A stretch of DNA of 64,000 nucleotides from a gamma proteobacterium SCGC AAA076-P13 (lineage in GTDB: Bacteria; Pseudomonadota; Gammaproteobacteria; Magnimaribacterales; D2472). Numbering within the stretch: the stretch's first letter is position 1; every line of letters starts with the position of its first letter. The translations under genes and the position numbers were made by a program. Below, in pieces: positions 9,017 to 16,800 of the stretch. The stretch lies in NCBI GenBank assembly GCA_000384935.1, contig ARRA01000001.1, positions 231,810-295,809 of the forward strand, written 5' to 3'. The notes below the pieces were generated by a model. The model was not told the DNA's origin. It ran no database searches and saw nothing but the letters and a program-made list of their open reading frames with translations.

Positions 9017-9390
9017 TAAACTTTTCTTCTAAATATATAAGTGCTTAATGCAATCAAGAGTATTACAAAGGGAGCAATCCATAAAATATAAGTATCTTGA
9101 TTAAACCCAGGGTTATATAAAACAGAACTTCCAAACCTGCTAGCTATATATTCTTTAATCTCCTTGTCAGATTTTCCATCTTTTATTAATTCAATTATTT
9201 TATTTTTTATATCTATGGAGACAGGTGCATTTGAACTTGCAAGTGAACCACTTGTGCATTTTGGGCATCTTATTTCTTTAATGAGGCTATAAAACCTTTT
9301 TTCATCCGCTGCATTTTCAAAATTATATAAAGATTCAGTCATGATGAAATTTGAGAAAAGTAATAATGTTAAGAAACTATATTTGATCAT
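9016..9390 (-). CDS. ccmH: Cytochrome c biogenesis thiol-reductase CcmH
   Basis: 124 residues. An N-terminal signal segment is followed by the CcmH motif RCPKC (Cys42 and Cys45) and LASSNAPVS, a helical bundle with MxxxL-type helices, and a single C-terminal membrane helix (about 103-120) ending in RRKV. CcmH keeps the apocytochrome CxxCH cysteines reduced and hands them to CcmF for haem attachment in the periplasm. It is the short, CycL-type form without the TPR extension of E. coli CcmH, which fits a separate CcmI-like gene immediately downstream. Its 5' end overlaps the 3' end of ccmG by 14 bases. Confidence 0.9.
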   Translation of the reverse strand: MIKYSFLTLLLFSNFIMTESLYNFENAADEKRFYSLIKEIRCPKCTSGSLASSNAPVSIDIKNKIIELIKDGKSDKEIKEYIASRFGSSVLYNPGFNQDTYILWIAPFVILLIALSTYIFRRKV

Positions 9391-9913
9391 TCCATACCAC
9401 CTTTTCTTTTTTTATAACGGGGGCAAAAACATCACCCCAAACTCTTTTATTAACTTCTCCGCTGAAATGAGCAATGATCTTCCCATTTTTAATTAGGAAC
9501 GTCTCAGGAGCACCAGTAACTCCCAAGTCTAGAGCTAATGAACCCGAATAATCATGGATAATTAGCCTATAGGGATCTTTATATTTACCTAACCAAACAA
9601 TCGCATCATTCCTTTCATCCTTATAATTCAGACCAATAATTGGAATATTTTGAGAATTTAGTTGAACTAAAAACCCATGCTCTATCCTGCAAGTAATACA
9701 CCAGCTAGCCCAGACATTTATAAGGTAGCTCCCTTCTAAATCAAGATTGTTGACTACTGAATTTTCGTAAAGGGAGTTCAACTCAAAAGCTGGCATATCT
9801 GATACCTTGAAATCAGCTCCTGGATAATAATCATTGTCGTTTATAAAAAAATATAAGAAACTTATTAGAGATATTGGTATGACAAAAATTATAAACCTAA
9901 GTAAAGTAATCAT
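9377..9913 (-). CDS. ccmG: Thiol:disulfide interchange protein CcmG/DsbE
   Basis: 178 residues from the start I prefer. A longer frame begins at 9982 inside ccmF, but the ATG at 9913 overlaps the ccmF stop as ATGA and immediately precedes a good membrane anchor (ITLLRFIIFVIPISLISFLYFF), so I take it as the true start. The thioredoxin-like domain has the active site WASWCITC (Cys72, Cys75) and the cis-proline loop GAPETF. CcmG is a membrane-anchored periplasmic reductant that supplies electrons from CcdA/DsbD to CcmH and apocytochrome c. It lies between ccmF and ccmH, the normal order. Confidence 0.93.
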   Translation of the reverse strand: MITLLRFIIFVIPISLISFLYFFINDNDYYPGADFKVSDMPAFELNSLYENSVVNNLDLEGSYLINVWASWCITCRIEHGFLVQLNSQNIPIIGLNYKDERNDAIVWLGKYKDPYRLIIHDYSGSLALDLGVTGAPETFLIKNGKIIAHFSGEVNKRVWGDVFAPVIKKEKVVWNDQI

Positions 9914-11805
9914 CTTGAGGTGCCTCTGAGCGAAAAGGCTAGAAATGAACCTGAAATTGCCATTAACAGTGCTGAAATCCATATCCAGCGTATGAAATAA
10001 TTAAATTGGATGTTAACAATCCAACTGCCATCATCAAGTTGGTCACCAAGTGTTACATAAATATCCTTTAGTGGCGTTGCATGTATTGCAGTTTCGGTTG
10101 TTATTTGTCCTCTAGTAAAATACTTCCTCTTTTCTGGATTTAATACAAAAGTTTTGCCACTTGGGCTATCTATAATAAATGATGCCATTACAGAATCATG
10201 ATTTGACATCTTTATAAGCTCAAGATTATCAAATTTAATCCTATAATCCTTGTAAATATCATCGCCGTTAATTTTTATATTAATTGCCCTTTCAGAGCTA
10301 AACTGGCTATTTAGTGAGATTGAGATTATTAACAAGCCCAAACCAATATGAGCGGCAATACTATAAGGGTTTGAATATTTTTTATTTATAAGAAATTCAA
10401 ATATTACAAAAAGATATCTAATTATTATCAATAAACCAGTAAATAAAGAAACAAGAATCCATAAATCTGAAATTACAAAATAGAGCATAACGGATATTGT
10501 TATTGCTAACGAGAATATCCCAGAGAAGAGCATTGAGGTATAAGAATTTATAATTCTATAGGTTCTCTGCCATTTAGAATCTATAGAAAAAAATAAGAAG
10601 ATACATGCAAGGATGGTAGCTGGAACAAAAATTGCATTGTAGTAAGGAGCTCCAACACTTATTTTTTGAAGATATAAATATTCATATATCAATGGATAAA
10701 GAATACCAAGCATTGTTGAAAAAATTAACGTTCCAAAGATAATATTATTTATTGAAATAAAAGACTCTTTTGAAAACGATGTTATAAGTTTTTTTGTAGC
10801 CAATAATGGCAATCTGTATGAGAATAGAATTAGAGATGAGAAAACTAAAATTCCAGTAAAGCTTAAAAGATACAATCCTCTTTCAGGATCATTTGCAAAA
10901 GAATGAACACTATCAATGATTCCCGATCTAACTATAAATGCTCCGAACAGGCTCAGTGAAAAAACTATGATAGATAAAAGAATAGTCCAAATTCTTAAAA
11001 GTTGTGACTTAGAAGAGACGCTTAGTGAGTGAATAAACGCAGTAGCTGCCAGCCATGGCATGAGAGCAACATTCTCTACGGGGTCCCAGAACCAATAGCC
11101 CCCCCATCCCAATTCATAATATGCCCACCAACTTCCAAGAGCTATGCCAACAGTTAGAAAAACCCATGCTGAAATTGACCATATTCTGACAGACTCTTCC
11201 CACCTAATACTTTTATCTCCATTTATTAAAAATGATATTGCATTAGCAAAAGCTATGACAAAACCAACATAACCAAGGTACAACATTGGTGGATGAATCG
11301 CTAAAGCAGGATCCTGAAGAACGGGATTTATATCTGCTCCATCCATAGGCGCTATTGGTAATATTGTTTCAAATGGATTTGAAGTTAGTAAAAGAAATGA
11401 CAAAAATCCAACAGCTATTAATGAGATAACGCCGATGGTTCGTGCCTTGAGAATATTATCATTAGGAGAATATAAGCTATATAGAAATCCCCATAGGCAT
11501 AAAAATACTATCCAAAGATACATAGAGCCCTCATGGGCACTCCATATAGATGTTATTTTATAAAAACTGGGTAACTGGCTGTTTGAATGCTGAGCAATAT
11601 ATAAAACACTAAAGTTATCATTAAGTGCCAACCAAATATAAATAAAAAAAGATGAGGTCAGCATCAAGAACGCATGTGAATAGATTCGTGATATCAGCCT
11701 TGTAATATTTTTATCTCTTTTGGTGAAAAGAAATGAAAATACAAAAGTAGTTAAAAATAAACCAGTAGATAGGATTGCTAAAAAATGAGCGATCTGAATC
11801 AACAT
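9910..11805 (-). CDS. ccmF: Haem lyase subunit CcmF
   Basis: 631 residues with about 14-15 predicted membrane helices. The tryptophan-rich WWD signature GGYWFWDPVENVALMPWL sits near residue 235, flanked by conserved periplasmic histidines (ALAIHPPMLYLGYVG upstream, SVHSFANDPERG downstream). CcmF accepts haem from holo-CcmE and, with CcmH/I, ligates it to the CxxCH of apocytochrome c. Length is normal for the family. It directly follows ccmE (11805/11806) and overlaps ccmG by four bases. Confidence 0.96.
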   Translation of the reverse strand: MLIQIAHFLAILSTGLFLTTFVFSFLFTKRDKNITRLISRIYSHAFLMLTSSFFIYIWLALNDNFSVLYIAQHSNSQLPSFYKITSIWSAHEGSMYLWIVFLCLWGFLYSLYSPNDNILKARTIGVISLIAVGFLSFLLLTSNPFETILPIAPMDGADINPVLQDPALAIHPPMLYLGYVGFVIAFANAISFLINGDKSIRWEESVRIWSISAWVFLTVGIALGSWWAYYELGWGGYWFWDPVENVALMPWLAATAFIHSLSVSSKSQLLRIWTILLSIIVFSLSLFGAFIVRSGIIDSVHSFANDPERGLYLLSFTGILVFSSLILFSYRLPLLATKKLITSFSKESFISINNIIFGTLIFSTMLGILYPLIYEYLYLQKISVGAPYYNAIFVPATILACIFLFFSIDSKWQRTYRIINSYTSMLFSGIFSLAITISVMLYFVISDLWILVSLFTGLLIIIRYLFVIFEFLINKKYSNPYSIAAHIGLGLLIISISLNSQFSSERAINIKINGDDIYKDYRIKFDNLELIKMSNHDSVMASFIIDSPSGKTFVLNPEKRKYFTRGQITTETAIHATPLKDIYVTLGDQLDDGSWIVNIQFNYFIRWIWISALLMAISGSFLAFSLRGTSR

Positions 11806-12210
11806 CTATTTTTCTATATCCAAGCTTGGAGGCATATAGTTTTCATCATGTTTTGCTAAAACTTTTTCAGCTTTAATTGAGCCCTCAAAAAGATATCCTA
11901 AAACAACAACACCACTACCTTCTTTAAATAAGTCAGGAACAATACCGTTAAATTCAACCTCAATCGACTCTTCATAATCTGTAATTTGAAAAACTATATT
12001 GGTTCCATCTCTTTCAACAGAATCCTCGAGAACCATTCCACCAACTTTAATTCTTTTATTTTCAGGTAGATCTTCAGCAAATATTTCAGATGGAGTGAAG
12101 AAAAAGTCTAAATTAGAATCAAGTGCTTTAATAATTAATATCGTTCCAAGACCTGAAGTAAGTAGCAAGAATAGGACTGTGGTTAATCTTTTTTTTCTTA
12201 TTGCCTTCAT
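11806..12210 (-). CDS. ccmE: Periplasmic haem chaperone CcmE
   Basis: 134 residues. An N-terminal signal anchor (about 10-30) is followed by a small OB-fold beta-barrel with IKVGGMVLEDSV and VPDLFKEGSGVVVLGY, and the haem-binding segment VLAKHDENYMPP with His121 and Tyr125, the covalent-haem histidine and the axial tyrosine of the family. CcmE carries haem from the CcmABCD complex to CcmF. Its start overlaps the ccmD stop as ATGA at 12207-12210. Confidence 0.96.
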   Translation of the reverse strand: MKAIRKKRLTTVLFLLLTSGLGTILIIKALDSNLDFFFTPSEIFAEDLPENKRIKVGGMVLEDSVERDGTNIVFQITDYEESIEVEFNGIVPDLFKEGSGVVVLGYLFEGSIKAEKVLAKHDENYMPPSLDIEK

Positions 12211-12380
12211 TTAATTTTTTTACCGATATTTTTAATTTGCACTTTATATACTAAAAAAGTTATTGATATAGATAACAGCACTATTAAGACAACAGACCAG
12301 ACATACAATCCATGATACTGACCATTAGAGCTCTGCATAAAAATAGCATCTGAAATAGAGTTAAATTTAAAATTAAACAT
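12207..12380 (-). CDS. ccmD: Haem exporter small subunit CcmD
   Basis: A 57-codon gene. ATG at 12380 overlaps the 3' end of ccmC by 8 bases, and TGA at 12207 overlaps the ccmE start as ATGA. The product has the CcmD pattern: a short polar N-terminus, then YHGLYVWSVVLIVL, where the conserved tyrosine-valine-tryptophan precedes a single membrane helix, and a basic tail ending KNIGKKIK. CcmD is a small inner-membrane subunit needed to release holo-CcmE from CcmABC. Identification rests on size, topology, motif and exact slot between ccmC and ccmE. Confidence 0.88.
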   Translation of the reverse strand: MFNFKFNSISDAIFMQSSNGQYHGLYVWSVVLIVLLSISITFLVYKVQIKNIGKKIK

Positions 12381-13104
12381 AGTCTTTTACCCAACTTTTG
12401 TTCTTCTCTCTCTTAAGAATCTGAAGTTTAGAAGACAGGATTACGAGGCAAAAAACAATCCCAGTAAAGCCAATAATTGAGCCAAATAAAGGATAAAGCA
12501 TTGAAGGATCAATAGCAGGTTTCTCTGTTACTGTAATCGATGCTGTTTGATGAAGTGTGCTCCACCACTCAACTGACATCTTTATAATTGGAATATTAAC
12601 AGAGCCAACAATAACTAAGATCGCTAAAAATTTATCTGCCTTTTCGTTATCTGTAAATGAGTCATGAAGAGAAATAAGGCCTAAATACATTATAAATAAA
12701 ATAAGAGTAGAGATAATTCTTGCATCCCATGCCCACCATGTTCCCCATGTAGGGATACCCCATATGGCTCCAGAAACTAAAGCTATAAATGTTGTGATTG
12801 CTCCTATTGGTGCGATTGATCTAACTAAATAAGCTGATAATTTTACTTTCCATATTAAAAAAATAGCGCTTGCAAATGCCATGGCTAAATATAGGGATTG
12901 TGAAATAAATGAAGCTGGTACATGAAGGTAAATAATCCTATATGAATTTCCTTGAACGAAATCTTCTGATGTTAAAAATAAACCCCAAAAAAGAGCAACA
13001 AGGTAAATAGATAAAGAGGTATAAAAAATATAGGGATACGCCCTATCAACCTGAAATAAATAGGTTTTAGGTGATGCAAACTGATGTATAAACTTTTTTA
13101 TCAC
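12373..13104 (-). CDS. ccmC: Haem-handling membrane protein CcmC
   Basis: 243 residues with six membrane helices. The WWD signature reads WGTWWAWDARI near residue 125, with the two conserved haem-ligand histidines in its flanks (YLHVPASF near residue 60 and STLHQTASI near residue 182). CcmC transfers haem to CcmE in the periplasm. Length and order are standard. A 27-base gap separates it from ccmB. Confidence 0.95.
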   Translation of the reverse strand: MIKKFIHQFASPKTYLFQVDRAYPYIFYTSLSIYLVALFWGLFLTSEDFVQGNSYRIIYLHVPASFISQSLYLAMAFASAIFLIWKVKLSAYLVRSIAPIGAITTFIALVSGAIWGIPTWGTWWAWDARIISTLILFIMYLGLISLHDSFTDNEKADKFLAILVIVGSVNIPIIKMSVEWWSTLHQTASITVTEKPAIDPSMLYPLFGSIIGFTGIVFCLVILSSKLQILKREKNKSWVKDYV

Positions 13105-13131
13105 AATATAGCTAATAGATTTAGGCCAAAA

Positions 13132-13779
13132 TTACTCTAAATGCGCCTTGATAACAAAAGAGATAATAATTGGTAGTACGAATATTATAATCGATAAGAT
13201 TCCTAATAAGAGAAAAAGAAAACCTAAAAAATTCATACCTAAATTTATAGCTATGACTACCTTCCCTAAAACAACAAGTAATGGGAGTACTAGTGGCATA
13301 GTAATCAATATCCCTAATATTGATCCCTTTGTAAGACTAAGGGCATTTCCAAAGCTAAAAACATTTAAAAATATATAGGTTGTAATCATCAAAATTGGTA
13401 TTAATTGAATGGCTAAATCAGCAGAAGTTGTAATACCAAAACCATATAAGGCACCTAATAATGAAATTGGCAAGCCTATGAGCAGCCAATATACAAATAT
13501 CTTTATAGTAATGACACCTGATAGTGAATTGTGTTTGATTGCCATCTGTTCAAGAGTGCCATCATTAAAATCTTCAAGAAAAATATCTTCTGTTGCCAAC
13601 ATCATAACTAATAATGTAGCTATCCATAAAACAGAAAAGAAAGACTGATCTATATCTTTATTTAAAATTTCTACAGTTAAAGGAAAAGCAGTCATAATTA
13701 AAACAAATACAAGAATTGGTCCAAGCCAGCCTCTTGATTTCTTTCTCAGTTTTAATAATTCAAATTTGAGTAATTTCAT
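13132..13779 (-). CDS. ccmB: Haem ABC transporter permease CcmB
   Basis: 215 residues and six hydrophobic helices, with the family-like EDFNDGTLEQMAI segment after the second helix and a hydrophobic C-terminus. CcmB is the membrane subunit of the CcmAB ATPase that drives release of haem-loaded CcmE. Three bases separate it from ccmA. Sequence is divergent but length, topology and position between ccmA and ccmC fix the call. Confidence 0.93.
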   Translation of the reverse strand: MKLLKFELLKLRKKSRGWLGPILVFVLIMTAFPLTVEILNKDIDQSFFSVLWIATLLVMMLATEDIFLEDFNDGTLEQMAIKHNSLSGVITIKIFVYWLLIGLPISLLGALYGFGITTSADLAIQLIPILMITTYIFLNVFSFGNALSLTKGSILGILITMPLVLPLLVVLGKVVIAINLGMNFLGFLFLLLGILSIIIFVLPIIISFVIKAHLE

Positions 13780-13782
13780 AAT

Positions 13783-14358
13783 CTAGGCTTTATCAAGTTG
13801 AAGAACTTCAGCACTAATGTCCAAAGATATATGAGATGAAAAAATTAAAGCCTTTTTGGCAATTAGTTGATCGCTCAAAAAAGTACAAAGAATATCTTGT
13901 GATTTCTTATCCAACCCAACGCATGGTTCATCAAGAACTAATAGATCAGAGTCATTCAAAAAAAGCCTTAGCAGTGCCAATTTTTTTTGCTGGCCATACG
14001 AAAGATTAGCCACCATAACATCTAATAACTTTTCCAAGCCCAATAGTTGAAGAAAGCTTTTAAGGTTGCCATGAGCTTCTATTTCCAATAAAGATAAATT
14101 ATCTTCAACTGTAAGGTACTGTTTTAGGGCATTTTTATGACCAATAAAGCAAATATCTTTATTATAATTTTTTTCAATCTTACCCTTGGTTTGTTTGGTT
14201 AGACCACTAATTATTTTTAAAAGAGATGTTTTGCCAGACCCATTACTGCCTAAAATATGTATAGCAGCTCCTTCATTTAATGAAAAGGAAAGGTTTTGAA
14301 ACAGCTTCGTATCATTAATTTTATAGCTTAGGTTTTCTGCTACTAAAATTTTTTTCAT
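13783..14358 (-). CDS. ccmA: Haem ABC transporter ATPase CcmA
   Basis: 191 residues, a compact ABC ATPase. Walker A is GSNGSGKTS (37-45), the ABC signature is NLSYGQQKK, Walker B is LLVLDEPCVGLD, and the switch histidine follows in IFSSHIS. Ccm-type ATPases are slightly shorter than other ABC proteins, as here. It energises release of holo-CcmE together with CcmB, CcmC and CcmD, and is the first recognisable gene of the ccm cluster. Confidence 0.95.
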   Translation of the reverse strand: MKKILVAENLSYKINDTKLFQNLSFSLNEGAAIHILGSNGSGKTSLLKIISGLTKQTKGKIEKNYNKDICFIGHKNALKQYLTVEDNLSLLEIEAHGNLKSFLQLLGLEKLLDVMVANLSYGQQKKLALLRLFLNDSDLLVLDEPCVGLDKKSQDILCTFLSDQLIAKKALIFSSHISLDISAEVLQLDKA

Positions 14359-14363
14359 ATTAC

Positions 14364-14876
14364 CTAATTTAATTTAAGATTCTTAGTTCTTATTATAAGA
14401 GCTGGAAGTGGCTTTTGTGGGTCAATTCGTGAATATAGTCTTTTTGATATTTCAGAAAAGGTTTCAGAGGAAAATGAACCAGAGCCGCCAATAGAAAAAT
14501 ATAGTCGTTTCGTAAAAAAAATACCCTGCTCAATATCGGGAATGCTTCTTACTAAAGTCGTTATTTTTTTTATATTTTGAAGAATATTTTTTCTCTTAAG
14601 ACTGTATTCAAACCAACCCCATGATGACAAACCTATTAATGCAATTTTTTTTAATGCCTCTTTAGCTTCTATATTTGGAAATGAGGATGGAGGTAAAAAT
14701 ACAACGACCTCACCCTTAGATCTTGTAACCAAATCATCTAATTGATTTTGATAAGATGTATTTGAAGAAAAATTAGCTAACAAATATTCTTCATATTTAT
14801 TAGCTAATGGTAGTTTAATATTTTTTAATCTAGATTCTGAACCAAGAACTATATAAGTTACTAATTCCTGGTTCAA
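14364..14876 (-). CDS. Glycosyltransferase-2-like protein, reduced
   Basis: 170 residues, not firmly identified. The C-terminal half (IEQGIFFTKRLYFSIGGSGSF, then ETFSEISKRLYSR, then PALIIRTKN) follows the pattern of the TIGR04283-type family-2 glycosyltransferases, where GDQGIFVRR, a glycine-rich loop and an SRRL helix occur in this order. The middle GEVVVFLPPSSFPN resembles the segment that normally carries the metal-binding DxD, but no DxD is present here. The protein is about 60 residues shorter than that family. It sits between metY and ccmA with gaps of 12 and 5 bases, so it is transcribed with them. It may be a degenerate or repurposed enzyme; no substrate can be inferred. Confidence 0.45.
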   Translation of the reverse strand: MNQELVTYIVLGSESRLKNIKLPLANKYEEYLLANFSSNTSYQNQLDDLVTRSKGEVVVFLPPSSFPNIEAKEALKKIALIGLSSWGWFEYSLKRKNILQNIKKITTLVRSIPDIEQGIFFTKRLYFSIGGSGSFSSETFSEISKRLYSRIDPQKPLPALIIRTKNLKLN

Positions 14877-14888
14877 AATATTTCTGTC

Positions 14889-16181
14889 TTATACTTTAGA
14901 TAATGCTTGCTCGTAATCAGCAATGATATCGTCGATATGCTCCAAGCCTATAGACAGTCTTACAAAACCAGGAGTAATTCCTGCTGCAAGTAATTCTTCC
15001 TCATTTAATTGGCTATGTGTTGTGCTGCCAGGGTGAATAGCAAGACTTCTTGCGTCGCCTATATTAGCAACGTGATAGACCATTTCCAGAGCATTGATGA
15101 ATTTTTTACCAGCTTCAATTCCGCCTTTGATTTCAAATCCCATTAAACCGCCATTTCCACGAGTTAAATATTTATCAGCTCTTTCTTTGGCATAACCTTC
15201 CATCTTAGAGGGATAGATTACTCTTTCGACTGCATCATGGTTTGATAGGTAATCTGCTACCTTCTCTGCATTGCTTGTATGCTCTTTCATTCTTAAGGCT
15301 AGAGTCTCTAGGCCTTGTATAAACATAAATGCATTAAATGGGCTCATGGCTGCTCCCATATCCCTTAAAATAGTTGTCCTTGCTTTTAAAATATATGCTA
15401 TTGGTCCTAAAGGCTTAACTGCCTCAGTCCAAATAGCCCCACCATATGAAGGATCTGGAGTATTTAATGCTGGCTGTCTTTCAGGAACGGCTTCCCAATC
15501 AAAATTACCACTATCAACAATAATTCCACCAATAGAAGTTCCGTGACCTCCAATGAATTTAGTAGTTGAATGCATCACAATAGCTGCACCATGATCAAAT
15601 GGCCTACAAAGCACTGGTGCTGCAGTATTATCTACAATCAAAGGAATTCCTAAGGGTCTTCCGATTTCAGCAACTTCAGAAATAGGAAAAACCTCAAAAC
15701 TTGGGTTAGGTAAAACCTCTCCATAATAGGCTCTTGTTTTATCATCTGTGGCATTTGCAAAATTCTGAGGATCAGATGGGTCTACAAATCTAACTTCGAT
15801 CCCCATATCTGACATAACATTTTTAAATAAATTATAAGTTCCACCATAGAGATGGGAAGAGGCAACAACATTGTCTCCATTTTTAGCTAAGTTCTGAATA
15901 GCTACTGTAGAAGCCGCTTGTCCTGATGCGACAGCGAGAGCACCAACTCCACCCTCAAGTGCAGCTATTCTGTCTTCTAGTACAGCAACTGTTGGATTCA
16001 TGATCCTTGAGTAGATATTACCTAACTCTGATAATGAAAATAGATTTGCAGCGTGGTCAGTATCATCAAACTGAAAGCTTGTAGTTTGATGAATTGGTAC
16101 AGCTACAGAATTAGTATTTTCATCCTTCCTCCATCCTGCATGAAGGCCTATGGTTTCTGGGTTTGTGTATGTTTTGCTCAT
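14889..16181 (-). CDS. metY: O-acetylhomoserine sulfhydrylase (MetY)
   Basis: 430 residues, a full-length Cys/Met-metabolism PLP enzyme of the MetY type. The PLP lysine is Lys208 in HSTTKFIGGHGTS. Other family marks are the opening ETIGLHAGW, the phosphate-loop region ALEGGVGALAVASGQAA, and the C-terminal GDARSLAIHPGSTTHSQL that distinguishes O-acetylhomoserine sulfhydrylases from cystathionine synthases and lyases. It makes homocysteine from O-acetylhomoserine and sulfide. An AAGGAC ribosome-binding site lies 5 bases before ATG 16181, and a SAM-II-like riboswitch and a near-consensus promoter precede it, which fits feedback by S-adenosylmethionine. The next genes follow without a visible terminator. 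Confidence 0.95.
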   Translation of the reverse strand: MSKTYTNPETIGLHAGWRKDENTNSVAVPIHQTTSFQFDDTDHAANLFSLSELGNIYSRIMNPTVAVLEDRIAALEGGVGALAVASGQAASTVAIQNLAKNGDNVVASSHLYGGTYNLFKNVMSDMGIEVRFVDPSDPQNFANATDDKTRAYYGEVLPNPSFEVFPISEVAEIGRPLGIPLIVDNTAAPVLCRPFDHGAAIVMHSTTKFIGGHGTSIGGIIVDSGNFDWEAVPERQPALNTPDPSYGGAIWTEAVKPLGPIAYILKARTTILRDMGAAMSPFNAFMFIQGLETLALRMKEHTSNAEKVADYLSNHDAVERVIYPSKMEGYAKERADKYLTRGNGGLMGFEIKGGIEAGKKFINALEMVYHVANIGDARSLAIHPGSTTHSQLNEEELLAAGITPGFVRLSIGLEHIDDIIADYEQALSKV

Positions 16182-16232
16182 AATTTGTCCTTAAATAAAT
16201 TAGTAAACAACTTTGAGAAATGGTTAAAAGTT

Positions 16233-16281
16233 CTCTTTAGCCTATTTTAATGCGCCGGCAAGCTGATATCAAAAAGCGCTT
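16233..16281 (-). promoter_or_regulatory. SAM-II-like riboswitch upstream of metY
   Basis: Read on the minus strand, GCGC (16279-16276) is followed by a U-rich loop of 16 bases, then GC, a second GCGC (16255-16252) that closes the first stem, an ATTAAA linker and GGCTAAAGAG (16242-16233). Order, spacing and the conserved GCTTGC, TTAAA and GCTAAA elements match the SAM-II pseudoknot as I remember it from alphaproteobacterial metA and marine examples. The predicted transcription start falls at or just before the first GCGC, so the leader begins with the aptamer. Confidence 0.72.
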
Positions 16282-16285
16282 ACCT

Positions 16286-16313
16286 ATTATATTTATAGTT
16301 AATAAAATAACAA
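16286..16313 (-). promoter_or_regulatory. Sigma70 promoter of metY and its riboswitch
   Basis: The -35 box TTGTTA (16313-16308), a 16-base spacer and a perfect -10 box TATAAT (16291-16286), reading on the minus strand. The expected start is near 16280, at the first base of the riboswitch. This is the only strong promoter I see for the long minus-strand run below it. Confidence 0.7.
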
Positions 16314-16331
16314 TAGTATGGCAATAATATG

Positions 16332-16360
16332 CTGACATGTTTATGTTTAATATCTATAAT
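16332..16360 (+). promoter_or_regulatory. Sigma70 promoter of the cupin gene
   Basis: The -35 box CTGACA (16332-16337), a 17-base spacer and -10 box TATAAT (16355-16360). The start would fall near 16367, leaving a short leader with an AAAGGAAAA ribosome-binding site before ATG 16384. It diverges from the metY promoter, whose -35 box lies 18 bases away. Confidence 0.68.
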
Positions 16361-16383
16361 CATGAAAACAAAAGGAAAACTTT

Positions 16384-16782
16384 ATGGCAAAAAAATATAA
16401 TAACTTTAGAGTTGGCGGATCCCCACACAATGTGAATGAGGATTATGCCGTATGGACAAACGATCTTCTTACTAGAGTAATAGCAAGTAAAACAGTGATT
16501 CAGCCTGGTAAAGGTACGCATGGTCATAAGCTTATTGATTCTGACGTTGTTTATGTCATTACCAATGGAAGAGGAACTATGGAAGTCATCGAATATATGA
16601 ATTCAGATGAAGGTCATGGATCAGATCCTTCATATGGTGTTGAACACAAAGATTCTTATGAACTAACATCTGGAGATGTTGTCTTAGTGCAATCGGGTGA
16701 CTATTGTAAAGTTATCAATGACTCGGATCATGACCAGCTTACCTACCTTAGAATATTCGATAGAGGTGGTTGGAGAAAGTAA
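16384..16782 (+). CDS. Small cupin-domain protein
   Basis: 132 residues forming one cupin barrel. The first cupin motif is visible as QPGKGTHGHKLIDSDVVYVI with the paired histidines that usually bind a metal, followed by NGRGTMEV, then the second motif region SGDVVLVQSGDYCKVIN, where the usual second histidine is replaced. It ends in a basic GGWRK tail. No signal peptide. Cupins of this kind range from isomerases to dioxygenases and simple sensors, so I assign no reaction. It has its own promoter, and the MerC-like gene follows 18 bases downstream on the same strand. Confidence 0.7.
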   Translation: MAKKYNNFRVGGSPHNVNEDYAVWTNDLLTRVIASKTVIQPGKGTHGHKLIDSDVVYVITNGRGTMEVIEYMNSDEGHGSDPSYGVEHKDSYELTSGDVVLVQSGDYCKVINDSDHDQLTYLRIFDRGGWRK

Positions 16783-16800
16783 CTCCTTACTCAAATATTT

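Noticed and set aside
9016-9390. CcmH RCPKC motif looked unusual
   Set aside because: It matches the standard CcmH motif of E. coli; no anomaly.
9914-9982. Extra N-terminus of ccmG inside ccmF
   Set aside because: The ATGA overlap and membrane anchor support the start at 9913; the extension is out-of-frame ccmF sequence.
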